Below, in pieces: positions 7,435-16,281 of a stretch of DNA of 27,731 bases. The DNA is taken from contig CAZOOF010000027.1 of the NCBI GenBank assembly GCA_964581365.1, forward strand, positions 1 through 27,731. Reading direction: 5' to 3'. Source of the DNA: JAITWN01 sp964581365. Lineage in GTDB: Bacteria; Pseudomonadota; Gammaproteobacteria; SZUA-140. A program made the translations under genes and the position numbers. A model generated the notes under the pieces. The model had not been told where the DNA came from and searched no databases. It saw nothing but the letters and a program-made list of their open reading frames with translations. Every line of letters starts with the position of its first letter. Position 1 is the first letter of the stretch.

Positions 7435-8217
7435 GTGGTCATACCGATGGACGAACTGATGGCGCGGATGACCGACTTCCTGTGGCCGTTCTTCCGCATC
7501 GCCGCTCTGCTCATGGTGGTTCCCATCATCGGCGTGCGAACGGTGCCCGTGACAGGGCGCGTCGGGGTCGCGGTACTGATCACGCTGGTTGCCTATCCGC
7601 TGCTGCCGCCCGTGCCGGCGCTGGATCCGTTCAGCGCGCCGGGTCTCGCGGTTCTCGCCGGGCAGATCCTCATCGGCCTGGTCATGGGATTCATGGTGCG
7701 GCTGGTGTTTGCCGCAGTGGAGATGGGCGGCAACATCGTCGGTCAGACCATGGGTCTCGGCTTCGCGCAGATGATGGACCCCTCGAGCGGAGTCTCGGTG
7801 CCGGTGGTGAGTCAGTTCTACAACCTGATGGCCACGCTGATCTTTCTCGCGCTCGATGGCCATCTGATCGTCATCGATATCCTCATCGACAGCTTCCACG
7901 TCATGCCGGTGGTAACCGAAGCCGCTCTCGGCGATGGCCTGTGGACGCTGGTGGCCTGGGGGGCGTGGATCTTCAAGGGCGCGATGCTGATCGCGCTGCC
8001 GGCGGTGTCGGCCATGCTGCTGGTCAACATCGCCTTCGGCGTGATGATGCGCGCTGCGCCGCAGCTCAACATTTTCGCTGTCGGCTTTCCGGTGACACTG
8101 ATGCTCGGCTTCGTGTTCATTCTGGTGTCGCTGACGCTGTTCCTGCCGCAGTTCACCGGTATCACCGACGATGCGTTCGTCGTCATGCAGCGCATTGCCG
8201 CCGGTCAGGGTGAGTAG
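7435..8217 (+). CDS. fliR: Flagellar export gate protein FliR
   Basis: This 260-residue, very hydrophobic protein has about six membrane segments. It is the single-copy FliR subunit that completes the FliP-FliR ring and contacts FlhB. Recognisable elements are FRIAALLMVVPIIGVRTVPVTGRVGVAVLITL near the N terminus and EMGGNIVGQTMGLGFAQMMDPSSGVSVPVVSQFYNLMA in the middle. The start is GTG 7435, with GAGG at 7424-7427 at 7-nt spacing. The ATG at 7447 (residue 5) lacks a well-placed ribosome-binding site. FlhB begins 3 bp after the stop. Confidence 0.96.
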   Translation: MVIPMDELMARMTDFLWPFFRIAALLMVVPIIGVRTVPVTGRVGVAVLITLVAYPLLPPVPALDPFSAPGLAVLAGQILIGLVMGFMVRLVFAAVEMGGNIVGQTMGLGFAQMMDPSSGVSVPVVSQFYNLMATLIFLALDGHLIVIDILIDSFHVMPVVTEAALGDGLWTLVAWGAWIFKGAMLIALPAVSAMLLVNIAFGVMMRAAPQLNIFAVGFPVTLMLGFVFILVSLTLFLPQFTGITDDAFVVMQRIAAGQGE

Positions 8218-8220
8218 ACG

Positions 8221-9351
8221 ATGGCGGAAAAGCCGGCACAGGAAAGAACAGAACAAGCTACCCCCAGGCGACTGCAACAGGCCCGGGAGAAGGGCCAGCT
8301 CGCGCGCTCGCGCGAGCTGTCGACCATGGTCGTACTGCTTGCCGCGGCCGGCGGCATGTTCCTGGCGGGCGGGAGCATCATCGGCGGGCTGCTCGGCGTC
8401 ATGACCGATTCCTTTCAGGCGCCTCGCGCCGAGCTCATCGACCCGCTGGCCACGGTGTTCAAACTCGAGAAGGCGATGGCCGGTGCCATCGGCGCGCTGC
8501 TGCCTTTCCTCGTCATCGTCACTCTGGCGGCGATCGCCGGTCCGCTGCTCATCGGCGGCTGGAATTTCAGCACCCAGGCGATCTCCTTCAAATGGGAGAA
8601 GCTGGATCCGATCAAAGGGCTGGGGCGGGTATTCTCGGCCCGAGGCCTGGTCGAGCTGCTCAAAGCGCTGGCCAAGTTTTCCATCGTGCTGGTGGTGGCG
8701 CTGACTTTCCTGTGGTTCAACGTCGACTCCATTCTCGGACTGGGCGGGCAGGAAGTGAACGATGCGCTGATGAACGCCGGCCGCATCCTGCTGCTGGCCT
8801 TCCTGCTGCTCAGCGCCTCGATGATCGTCATCGCCGCCGTCGATGTGCCTTTCCAGCTCTGGGATCACCAGCGTCAGCTGCGCATGACGCGCCAGGAACT
8901 GCGCGATGAATTCAAGGAGACCGACGGTAATCCGGAGATGAAGCGCAAGGTGCGCGAAGTGCGCCAGGAGCTCGCCCGCCGCCGGATGATGCAGGAACTG
9001 CCGCGCGCCGATGTCGTCATCACCAACCCGACCCACTATGCGGTGGCTCTGCGCTATGAGCAGGACCGGATGTCGGCGCCGGTGGTGGTCGCCAAGGGGC
9101 GCGACTTGGTGGCGCTCAAGATCCGCACCGTCGCGATGGATCATGGCATCCCCATCGTCTCTGCGCCGCCGCTGGCGCGCGCGCTCTATCACAGCACTGA
9201 GCTGCAGCAGCGCATACCCACCGGACTGTTCGTGGCTGTGGCGCAGGTGCTGGCCTATGCCTATCAGCTGCGCCGCAAGCCGCGCCAGAGCCGCGCCGGC
9301 AAGCGCTCATTCAACGATCTGCCCATTCCGGACGAGCTGCGCGTCGATTGA
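8221..9351 (+). CDS. flhB: Flagellar export switch protein FlhB
   Basis: This 376-residue protein is the substrate-specificity switch of the export gate. Four transmembrane segments (about 30-215) are followed by a cytoplasmic domain that cleaves itself between Asn and Pro. The NPTH site is at residues 269-272, the same numbering as the Salmonella protein, and sits in ADVVITNPTHYAVALRY. The N terminus (TEQATPRRLQQAREKGQLARSRE) is the family motif. Self-cleavage plus interaction with the FliK C-terminal domain stops hook export at the right length. The last codons and TGA overlap a TTGACA hexamer that may be part of a promoter for flhA. Confidence 0.97.
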   Translation: MAEKPAQERTEQATPRRLQQAREKGQLARSRELSTMVVLLAAAGGMFLAGGSIIGGLLGVMTDSFQAPRAELIDPLATVFKLEKAMAGAIGALLPFLVIVTLAAIAGPLLIGGWNFSTQAISFKWEKLDPIKGLGRVFSARGLVELLKALAKFSIVLVVALTFLWFNVDSILGLGGQEVNDALMNAGRILLLAFLLLSASMIVIAAVDVPFQLWDHQRQLRMTRQELRDEFKETDGNPEMKRKVREVRQELARRRMMQELPRADVVITNPTHYAVALRYEQDRMSAPVVVAKGRDLVALKIRTVAMDHGIPIVSAPPLARALYHSTELQQRIPTGLFVAVAQVLAYAYQLRRKPRQSRAGKRSFNDLPIPDELRVD

Positions 9352-9380
9352 CACGCTGGTTGGTACGTTTCGTGTATTTA
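9348..9380 (+). promoter_or_regulatory. Possible promoter upstream of flhA
   Basis: A perfect TTGACA (9348-9353) overlaps the flhB stop codon and has a weak TGTATT about 19 nt downstream. In the same stretch TGGTACG-N4-GTGTA (9361-9376) resembles a sigma-54 box, but the essential GC is GT and the first T is G. The 81-bp gap before flhA is therefore a likely promoter region, but the sigma factor is not decided by sequence. Confidence 0.35.
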
Positions 9381-9432
9381 CCTGTGGCAGGCCGGTGACG
9401 GCGACGCAATTTTGACGCGGAGTGAAGTCTAA

Positions 9433-11529
9433 ATGGTAAATGCCAATGTGATGGGCAACCTGCGCGGGATCGGCCGCAACGCCATGCTCGGCGTGCCGCT
9501 GCTGCTTCTGGCGCTCCTCATGATGCTGGTGGTGCCGCTGCCACCGCTCATGCTCGATATGTTCTTCACCTTCAATATCGCCCTTTCTCTGGTCGTGCTG
9601 CTCGCCTGCATCTACGCGAAGCGGCCGCTGGCATTCGCCACCTTCCCGACGGTCCTGCTGGTGGCGACGCTGTTCCGGCTGGCGCTCAATATCGCATCCA
9701 CCCGCGTCGTACTGCTCGATGGTCACACTGGCACCGATGCCGCGGGCAAGGTGATCGAGGCTTTCGGCGCCTTCGTCATCGGCGGCAACTTTGCCGTCGG
9801 TCTGGTGGTGTTCGCCATTCTGGTGATCATCAACTTCGTGGTCGTGACCAAGGGCGCCGGCCGTATCTCGGAAGTCAGTGCGCGCTTCACCCTGGATGCG
9901 ATGCCAGGCAAGCAGATGGCGATCGATGCCGATCTCAACGCCGGCGTCATCGATCAGAAGGAAGCGCGTCGCCGTCGTGAAGAGGTGGTGGCCGAGGCGG
10001 ACTTCTACGGCTCCATGGACGGTGCCAGCAAGTTCGTGCGCGGAGATGCCGTGGCTGGCCTGCTGGTGCTGCTGGTCACCATCGTCGGCGGCCTGGCGGT
10101 GGGAATGGCGCAGCACGGCCTGGCGTTCAATGCCGCGTTCCAGACTTATACCCTGCTGACGGTGGGCGATGGACTGGTGGCGCAGATCCCGGCGCTGCTG
10201 CTGTCCACCGGCGCAGCGATCATGGTAACCCGCGTGTCGAGCGAGCAGAGCATGGGCACGCAGGTCATCGGCCAGCTCTTCGAGACTCCGCGCGCGCTGG
10301 CGGTGAGTGGTGGCGTGCTGCTCACGCTGGGACTCATTCCCGGCATGCCCAATCTGGCTTTCCTGTCGCTGGGCGGCGCTGCGGCTGCCGGGAGCTGGCT
10401 GATCCATCGCCGGGCGCAGCAGCCGCGTTCGAGCGAGGCTTCGACCGAAATTCTGGCCGAGGCTCCGGTCAGCCCGGAGCAGCGCGAGCTCGGCTGGGAC
10501 GATGTGGTGCCGGTCGACCCGGTCGGTCTCGAGGTGGGATATCGCCTGATCCCGCTGGTCGACCGCAATCAGGGCGGACAGCTCATGGCGCGTATCAAGG
10601 GGGTGCGGCGCAAGCTCACTCTGGAGGTCGGTTTCCTCGTGCCGCCGGTACACATCCGCGACAACCTCGAACTGGCGCCTGGCGCCTATCGCATCACGCT
10701 GCTCGGCGTGACCGTGGCCGAAGCCGAAATCCAGCCCGATCGGGATCTGGCGATTAATCCGGGCCAGGTGTTCGGCAGTCTCAGCGGTATCCCGACCCGC
10801 GATCCGGCTTTCGGCATGGAGGCGGTATGGATCGAGCCGCATCAGCGTGAGCAGGCTCAGACCCTGGGATACACCGTGGTGGATGCCGGCACGGTGATCG
10901 CCACCCATCTCAGCCATATCCTGCAGACGCATGTGCACGAGCTGCTCGGTCGCGAGGAGGTGCAGCAGCTGCTGGATACGCTGGCGCGGACTTCGCCGCG
11001 GCTCGTCGATGGGCTGGTGCCGGAGACGGTTTCGCTGGGCACGCTGCAGAAGGTGCTGCGCGCGCTGCTCGAGGAGAAGATTCCGTTGCGCGACATGCGG
11101 ACCATTGCCGAGTCCATCGCTGCTCATCCTTCGCTCAGTCAAAATCCCGGCGAACTCATTGCGGTGGTTCGCGTAGCGCTCGGCCGGATGATTGTCCAGA
11201 ACATCAATGGCTTGGGTGGCGAACTTCCAGTCATAACGCTGGATCAGACGTTGGAACAGTTGTTGCTAGAGACCCTGCGGACCCAGGGCGCGGGCGGAGT
11301 CGCCCTGGAGCCTGGACTGGCCGGCAGGCTGCATCAGTCGCTGCAGGACGCGGCGCAGCGTCAGGAGATCGCGGGCCAGCCGGCAGTCCTGCTGGTATCG
11401 GCGCAGCTCCGGCCAATGATGTCGAGGTTCGTGCGGCATTCGATATCCGCCATGCATGTGCTCTCGTACGACGAGATACCCGACAACCGACAGATCAGGA
11501 TTGTGGCCAGCGTAGGCCGTCCGGAGTAA
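9433..11529 (+). CDS. flhA: Flagellar export protein FlhA
   Basis: This 698-residue protein is the largest export-gate component. It has about eight transmembrane helices in residues 20-325 and a large cytoplasmic domain that forms a nonameric ring docking chaperone-substrate complexes. The FHIPEP-family signature is at about 144-169 (RISEVSARFTLDAMPGKQMA onward). Asp205 in FVRGDAVAG corresponds to the aspartate tied to proton-driven export in Salmonella FlhA (D208). GGAG at 9419-9422 precedes ATG 9433 by 10 nt. The length is normal and no key motif is missing. It is separated from flhB by 81 bp and may start its own transcript with flhF, flhG and fliA. Confidence 0.97.
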   Translation: MVNANVMGNLRGIGRNAMLGVPLLLLALLMMLVVPLPPLMLDMFFTFNIALSLVVLLACIYAKRPLAFATFPTVLLVATLFRLALNIASTRVVLLDGHTGTDAAGKVIEAFGAFVIGGNFAVGLVVFAILVIINFVVVTKGAGRISEVSARFTLDAMPGKQMAIDADLNAGVIDQKEARRRREEVVAEADFYGSMDGASKFVRGDAVAGLLVLLVTIVGGLAVGMAQHGLAFNAAFQTYTLLTVGDGLVAQIPALLLSTGAAIMVTRVSSEQSMGTQVIGQLFETPRALAVSGGVLLTLGLIPGMPNLAFLSLGGAAAAGSWLIHRRAQQPRSSEASTEILAEAPVSPEQRELGWDDVVPVDPVGLEVGYRLIPLVDRNQGGQLMARIKGVRRKLTLEVGFLVPPVHIRDNLELAPGAYRITLLGVTVAEAEIQPDRDLAINPGQVFGSLSGIPTRDPAFGMEAVWIEPHQREQAQTLGYTVVDAGTVIATHLSHILQTHVHELLGREEVQQLLDTLARTSPRLVDGLVPETVSLGTLQKVLRALLEEKIPLRDMRTIAESIAAHPSLSQNPGELIAVVRVALGRMIVQNINGLGGELPVITLDQTLEQLLLETLRTQGAGGVALEPGLAGRLHQSLQDAAQRQEIAGQPAVLLVSAQLRPMMSRFVRHSISAMHVLSYDEIPDNRQIRIVASVGRPE

Positions 11530-11565
11530 GAGCGGGAGCGAACGCCAGCTCGGAGATTCGCGGAA

Positions 11566-12768
11566 ATGAAGATCAAGAGATTCTTTGCACCCGACATACG
11601 CCAGGCGATGCGCATGGTGCGCGACGAGCAGGGGCCGGATGCGGTGATCCTGTCCAACAAGCGTGTCGATGGCGGCGTGGAGATCGTGGCTGCGATCGAC
11701 TACGACGAGCGCGCGCTGTCGCCGGCCAGCATCGCACAGGCGCCATCGGTGACCGCTTCGCCGCGGACTCAGGCGCCGCAGCTGGCGACTCCGGCGGCGG
11801 AGGCCCGCGAGCGCATGTGGAGCGGCGAGCCGACGCTGCTGGAAATGAAGAACGAACTCCATACGCTGCGCAGAATGCTCGAAGGACAGCTGTCCGGCAT
11901 TGCCTGGGGCGCGTTCGTTCGCAGCGATCCGCGCCGGGTGGAACTGATCGAGCGGCTGCTTCGCTTCGGCATGTCCGCGGCGCAGAGCCGGGCTATCGTC
12001 GAAGCCGAGATGACGGCGCAGACCGATGTGGACACCGCCTGGCATCGCGCGCTCGATCGCATCACCAGCGGCATTCCGATCCATGAGCGCGATCTCCTGG
12101 TCGAGGGCGGAATCGTTGCGCTGGTCGGTCCGACCGGTGCCGGCAAGACCACGACTGCTGCCAAGCTCGCCGCCAACTATTCCCTGCGCTACGGCCCGCG
12201 GCAGGTGGCCATGATCAGCATGGACAGCTACCGCATCGGTGGCTGGGACCAGCTGCGCGCATACGGGCGCCTGCTCGACATTCCGGTGCGTACCGCGGAT
12301 AGCCACGAGGAACTGCATCAGGCGCTGGAGGAGTTTTCCGATCGCAGCCTGGTGCTGATCGACACCGGCGGCATGAGCCAGCGCGACGGCGGGCTGCAGC
12401 GTCAGGTCGATATCCTCGACAAGAACACTCTGCGCAAGCAGGTAATGCTGCTGCTCCCGGCAACCTGCAGGCAATCGGGGCTTGGCGACGTGATCGAAGC
12501 CTTCTCGGCCTTCGGTCCTGACGCCTGCATCGTGACCAAGGTCGATGAGACCACCTGTCTCGGTGGCGTGTTGAGCGCCGCCGTGACCCATCAGCTGCCC
12601 ATCGCATGGATGAGTGACGGGCAACGCGTTCCCGAGGATCTGCATCCGGCCAGCGCGCCGGATCTGGTCGCCAGGGCGACGCACATCATGAACCGTACCG
12701 GACCGCGTATCGACGAGGATCTGGTCTCTCTCAGCTTCGGAAGGGAAATCGCCAATGCTCAACATTGA
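11566..12768 (+). CDS. flhF: Polar flagellar GTPase FlhF
   Basis: This 400-residue SRP-type GTPase marks the cell pole where a flagellum is built in polarly flagellated bacteria. The N terminus (MKIKRFFAPDIRQAMRMVRDEQGPDAVILSN) is the standard FlhF start, followed by a Pro/Ala-rich B region. The NG domain shows G1 GPTGAGKTT at about 188-196, DSYRIGGWDQLRAYG, the G3 DTGG at 266-269 and the G4-like TKVDE at 324-328. It overlaps flhG by 14 bp. Together with flhG this implies a controlled number of polar flagella rather than a peritrichous pattern. Confidence 0.97.
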   Translation: MKIKRFFAPDIRQAMRMVRDEQGPDAVILSNKRVDGGVEIVAAIDYDERALSPASIAQAPSVTASPRTQAPQLATPAAEARERMWSGEPTLLEMKNELHTLRRMLEGQLSGIAWGAFVRSDPRRVELIERLLRFGMSAAQSRAIVEAEMTAQTDVDTAWHRALDRITSGIPIHERDLLVEGGIVALVGPTGAGKTTTAAKLAANYSLRYGPRQVAMISMDSYRIGGWDQLRAYGRLLDIPVRTADSHEELHQALEEFSDRSLVLIDTGGMSQRDGGLQRQVDILDKNTLRKQVMLLLPATCRQSGLGDVIEAFSAFGPDACIVTKVDETTCLGGVLSAAVTHQLPIAWMSDGQRVPEDLHPASAPDLVARATHIMNRTGPRIDEDLVSLSFGREIANAQH

Positions 12769-13651
12769 TCAGCACAGCGCGCATGGAGTGGCACTGCGCG
12801 CATGTCCTCCGCCGGCCCCGGTCCGCGTGATTGCCGTCACCAGCGGCAAGGGTGGCGTCGGCAAGACCAACGTTTCGGCCAATCTGGGCACGGCGCTCGC
12901 GCTGTCCGGTCGCCGCGTGCTGCTGATGGACGCCGATCTCGGTCTGGCCAATGTGGACGTTCTGCTCGGGCTGCAGCCGGTCTACAACCTGTTTCATGTC
13001 ATCAGCGGCGAGCGTTCGCTGGAGGATGTGATGGTCCCGGGTCCGGCCGGGATGCAGGTAATACCCGCGTCGTCGGGGCTGAAGGGCATGGCCGAACTCA
13101 GTCATCTGGAACATGTCGGCTTGGTGCGCGCGTTCAGTGAGCTGCGCTTCCCGCCTGAAGTTCTGGTGGTGGACACGGCGGCCGGAATCTCCGACAGCGT
13201 CGTCACTTTCAGCAAGGCGGCCCATGAGGTGCTGGTGGTGGTGTGCGACGAGCCTTCGTCGATCACCGACGCATATGCGCTGATCAAGCTGCTCAACCGC
13301 GAGCACGGACTGTTCCGTTTCCGCATCGTCGCCAATATGGTGCGCACGGCGCAGGAGGGATCGGAGCTGTTCCGCAAGCTGACCCGGGTCACCGACCGCT
13401 TCCTGGATGCCAGCCTCGACTATGCGGGCGCCATTCCTCACGACGAGTACGTGCGCAAGGCAGTGCAGAAGCAGCGCGCCGTCGTGGAAGCCTATCCGCG
13501 CAGTCGGGCTGCGCTCGCCTTCAGCAAGCTGGCCCAGCGGGCCAGGCAGTGGCCGCCGCCGGTGGGAGCCCGGGGATCAATCGAATTCTTTGTCGAAAGG
13601 CTCGTTGCTGGCAACGACGGTGAAATGATCAGAACCGCAGGTAATCCATGA
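12755..13651 (+). CDS. flhG: Flagellar number regulator FlhG (FleN), MinD-like ATPase
   Basis: This 298-residue ParA/MinD-family ATPase limits flagellar number. In Pseudomonas it also antagonises the activator FleQ. The N-terminal DQHSAHGVALR (residues 5-15) resembles the DQAxGLR helix by which FlhG stimulates FlhF GTPase activity. The deviant Walker A is at 30-38 (SGKGGVGKT), followed by LLMDADLGLANVDVLLGL. The sequence VVDTAAGISDSVVTF is the switch II region. It overlaps flhF upstream and fliA downstream (ATGA), so the three regulators are probably translated together. The function in flagellar counting is family knowledge. Confidence 0.96.
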   Translation: MLNIDQHSAHGVALRACPPPAPVRVIAVTSGKGGVGKTNVSANLGTALALSGRRVLLMDADLGLANVDVLLGLQPVYNLFHVISGERSLEDVMVPGPAGMQVIPASSGLKGMAELSHLEHVGLVRAFSELRFPPEVLVVDTAAGISDSVVTFSKAAHEVLVVVCDEPSSITDAYALIKLLNREHGLFRFRIVANMVRTAQEGSELFRKLTRVTDRFLDASLDYAGAIPHDEYVRKAVQKQRAVVEAYPRSRAALAFSKLAQRARQWPPPVGARGSIEFFVERLVAGNDGEMIRTAGNP

Positions 13652-14394
13652 AAAACACGGCAATGTACGCATCCACCGACAGTCAGGGCAGGGGACAGGG
13701 TGATCACGAGCGATTGGTGACTCAGTACGCTTCGCTGGTAAAACGCATCGCCTATCACATCATGAGCCGCCTGCCGCCCAGTGTGCAGGTCGACGATCTC
13801 ATTCAGGCCGGCATGATCGGACTGCTGGAAGCAGCCCGCAATTACGACGCCGGGCAGGGAGCGAGCTTCGAGACCTATGCCGGCATACGCATTCGCGGCG
13901 CCATGCTCGATGAGATCCGCAAGGGGGACTGGGCGCCGCGCTCGGTCCACCGCAAGGCGCGCCAGGTCGCCGAGGCAGTGCGCGAGATCGAGAACACCAC
14001 CGGTCGCGATGCCCGGGACCACGAAGTCGCCCAGGCGCTTGGCATGAGTCTCAATGAGTATCACAAGACGCTGCAGGATGCGAACGGATGCCGGCTGCTG
14101 TCGTTCGAGGAAATGGGGGCCGGCGAAGATGGATTCTCCGCGCGCTTCGGCCGCAGCGATGGCAGTCCATTCGAGGGGGTTCAGCGCGAAGACTTCAAGC
14201 GCAACCTGGCCGAAGCGATCGCCGGACTGCCCGATCGGGAACGCCTGGTGCTGACGCTTTACTACGATGAGGATCTGAATCTGCGCGAAATCGGCGCGGT
14301 CATCGGGGTAAGCGAGTCGCGAGTGAGCCAGATTCACAGTCAGGCGTTGCTGCGACTGCAGGCGCGACTGGGGCACTGGCGCAACGACGACTAG
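13648..14394 (+). CDS. fliA: Flagellar sigma factor FliA (sigma-28)
   Basis: This 248-residue sigma factor directs transcription of late flagellar genes such as flagellin. It has region 2 (about 25-95: VDDLIQAGMIGLLEAARNYD and SFETYAGIRIRGAMLDEIRKGDWAPRSV), region 3 (about 95-150) and region 4 (about 190-245) with a helix-turn-helix DLNLREIGAVIGVSESRVSQIHSQALLRLQ. The ATG overlaps the flhG TGA (ATGA). In Pseudomonas-type clusters cheY and cheZ normally follow, but here the stator gene motC starts 57 bp later. No sigma-28 type box (TAAA-N15-GCCGATAA) was noticed in the window's intergenic gaps. Confidence 0.97.
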   Translation: MKNTAMYASTDSQGRGQGDHERLVTQYASLVKRIAYHIMSRLPPSVQVDDLIQAGMIGLLEAARNYDAGQGASFETYAGIRIRGAMLDEIRKGDWAPRSVHRKARQVAEAVREIENTTGRDARDHEVAQALGMSLNEYHKTLQDANGCRLLSFEEMGAGEDGFSARFGRSDGSPFEGVQREDFKRNLAEAIAGLPDRERLVLTLYYDEDLNLREIGAVIGVSESRVSQIHSQALLRLQARLGHWRNDD

Positions 14395-14451
14395 CGGGTC
14401 TGGGGCGGTTGAGCTCTGAAAGCAGGAAGCAACGGGCGGGGAGTTCCCGGA

Positions 14452-15192
14452 TTGGATATTCTCAGCATAATCGGCGTTATTCTGGCGTTTGTCGCCATCG
14501 TCGGCGGCAATCTCCTGGAGGGTGGTCACACCGGATCGCTGCTGCAGTTCACCGCGTTCCTGATCGTGGTGGGCGGGACGATCGGAGCCATTCTCCTGCA
14601 GACGCCGTTCGACATCTTCATGCGCGGTCTGCGCATGAGCGCATGGGTATTCATGCCGCCCAAGATCGCTGCTGCAGAGGCGATCGAAAAGATCGTCAAC
14701 TGGAGCAACATCGCGCGCAAGGAAGGCCTGCTCGGACTGGAGGCGCTGGCGGAAGCTGAACCCGATCCCTTCGCGCGCAAGGGACTCCAGTTGCTGGTCG
14801 ATGGCAGTGAGCCGGAAGCGATCCGCGCCATCATGGACGTCGAGCTCGGTGTCAGGGAATACCAGAATATGCAGGCGGCGCGCATCTTCGAGGCGATGGG
14901 CGGATATGCTCCGACCATCGGTATCATCGGTGCGGTGATGGGTCTGATCCACGTCATGGAGAACCTGGCGGATCCCAGCAAGCTTGGTTCGGGCATTGCC
15001 GTGGCGTTCGTTGCCACGATCTACGGCGTCGGCTTCGCCAATCTCTTTTTCCTGCCGATGGCCAACAAGCTCAAGAGTATCGTGCATAACCAGACTCAGT
15101 TCGGCGAGATGATCGTGGAGGGTATCGTCTCCATCGCCGAAGGTGAGAACCCGCGCAATATCGAAACCAAGCTGCGCGGCTACATCGGCTGA
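14452..15192 (+). CDS. motC: Flagellar motor stator protein MotC (MotA/PomA family)
   Basis: This 246-residue protein has four membrane helices (about 4-22, 29-47, 150-170 and 178-200). It forms the ion-conducting stator pentamer with MotD and pushes on FliG. Characteristic segments are MDILSIIGVILAFVAIVGGN, the cytoplasmic loop, and GGYAPTIGIIGAVMGLIHVMENL followed by GIAVAFVATIYGVGFANLFFLPMANKLK. The start must be TTG 14452: the frame has a TGA at 14410 and no ATG or GTG between, and GGGGAG at 14437-14442 is well spaced. Name and placement follow the Pseudomonas MotC/MotD pair; whether it conducts H+ or Na+ cannot be read here. Confidence 0.92.
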   Translation: MDILSIIGVILAFVAIVGGNLLEGGHTGSLLQFTAFLIVVGGTIGAILLQTPFDIFMRGLRMSAWVFMPPKIAAAEAIEKIVNWSNIARKEGLLGLEALAEAEPDPFARKGLQLLVDGSEPEAIRAIMDVELGVREYQNMQAARIFEAMGGYAPTIGIIGAVMGLIHVMENLADPSKLGSGIAVAFVATIYGVGFANLFFLPMANKLKSIVHNQTQFGEMIVEGIVSIAEGENPRNIETKLRGYIG

Positions 15193-15199
15193 TCAGCCC

Positions 15200-16273
15200 A
15201 TGGCCCGCCGACGCAAGTACGAGGAAGAGCACCCGAACCACGAACGCTGGCTGATCTCGTATGCCGATTTCATCACCCTGCTGTTCGCATTCTTCGTCGT
15301 CATGTACTCGATCTCCTCGATCAACGAGGGCAAGTACCGGGTGCTGTCCGATTCTCTGATGTGGGCTTTCCGTCAGACTCCCAAATCCTTCGAGCCGATA
15401 CAGGTGGGGCAGCCGGCCAAGGCCGATATTCCGCCCAACCGAAAATTCGTCCAGCGACCGAACGTCCTCGATACCCCGGCGCTCGAACTGCTGCCCGAAG
15501 AGAAGGCGGCGCGGCGAGGAATCGATGACGCCAGCCTCATGGGGACATTGGCCGACAAGCTCCGGCGGCAGCTTTCCGATCTCATGGACTCCGGGCTGGT
15601 TACGGTCCGCTTCAATCATCTGTGGCTGGAAGTGGAGATCAAGGACAGCGTGCTGTTCCGCAGCGGCAGCGCGATGCTGCAGCCCGATGCGGTGCCGGTG
15701 CTGACCGCGGTCGCCGAGGTGCTGCGCGACTATCCCAACTCGGTCCGTGTCGAGGGCTTCACCGATGACCGGCCCATCGATACCTTGCTCTATCCGTCCA
15801 ACTGGGAATTGTCGACCGCGCGCGCCTCGAGCGTGGTGCGGCTGTTGGCTGGAGAGGGCGTCGAGCCCGGACGAATGTCAGCGCAGGGCTTTGCCGAGTT
15901 CCGGCCGGTTGCGGACAACGACACCGCGGAGGGGCGTTCGCTCAACCGCAGGGTCGTGTTGGTGGTGCTGGCCGACGAACGTCTGGTGAACGTCATCGAT
16001 GCCCGTAGCACGTCAATGACGACGCTGGGTGCGGACGGTGAAACCGCGGGTGGAGAGCAGGCCGGACCGTGGTCGACGCCGCAGCTGAGCGAAGCGGCCA
16101 GGGATTCGTGGCAGGAGGTGCAAGCGGCGAATCCGGCGCTTGCCCCGGCGGCCTGGGAGGAGGCGCCGCTGGTCGCGCCGCTGACCATCATGCCGCCGAT
16201 GTATGTGGTGCCGCCGCTTCGACCGGTCGATCCCGCGGCCAGCCTGCGGGAAGGCTTTATCGGGACTCGGTGA
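15200..16273 (+). CDS. motD: Flagellar motor stator protein MotD (MotB family)
   Basis: This 357-residue protein has a basic N terminus, a single membrane helix (about 17-38, WLISYADFITLLFAFFVVMYS) holding the channel aspartate Asp23, a linker/plug region, and an OmpA-like peptidoglycan-binding domain at about 140-257 (VEGFTDDRPIDT, NWELSTARASSVVRLL, GRSLNRRVVLVVL). It anchors the MotC ring to the cell wall. ATG 15200 gives the correct N terminus. It lies 7 bp after motC. An unusual C-terminal extension of about 97 residues (261-357), rich in Ala, Pro and Glu and ending with MPPMYVVPPLRPVDPAAS, follows the OmpA domain. Confidence 0.93.
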   Translation: MARRRKYEEEHPNHERWLISYADFITLLFAFFVVMYSISSINEGKYRVLSDSLMWAFRQTPKSFEPIQVGQPAKADIPPNRKFVQRPNVLDTPALELLPEEKAARRGIDDASLMGTLADKLRRQLSDLMDSGLVTVRFNHLWLEVEIKDSVLFRSGSAMLQPDAVPVLTAVAEVLRDYPNSVRVEGFTDDRPIDTLLYPSNWELSTARASSVVRLLAGEGVEPGRMSAQGFAEFRPVADNDTAEGRSLNRRVVLVVLADERLVNVIDARSTSMTTLGADGETAGGEQAGPWSTPQLSEAARDSWQEVQAANPALAPAAWEEAPLVAPLTIMPPMYVVPPLRPVDPAASLREGFIGTR

Positions 16274-16281
16274 GTCCTGGC

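Noticed and set aside
6220..9192. 990-codon open frame on the minus strand across fliO-flhB, rich in His, Gln, Asp and Arg
   Set aside because: It is antisense to six well-identified genes. Its composition is that of a GC-rich shadow frame, with no recognisable domain and no credible start site.
9307..11142. 611-codon minus-strand open frame opposite flhA
   Set aside because: Shadow of flhA; low-complexity composition and no motif.
11266..15087. Minus-strand open frames of 499 and 531 codons opposite flhF and fliA/motC
   Set aside because: Both are shadows of recognised plus-strand genes and contain no domain.
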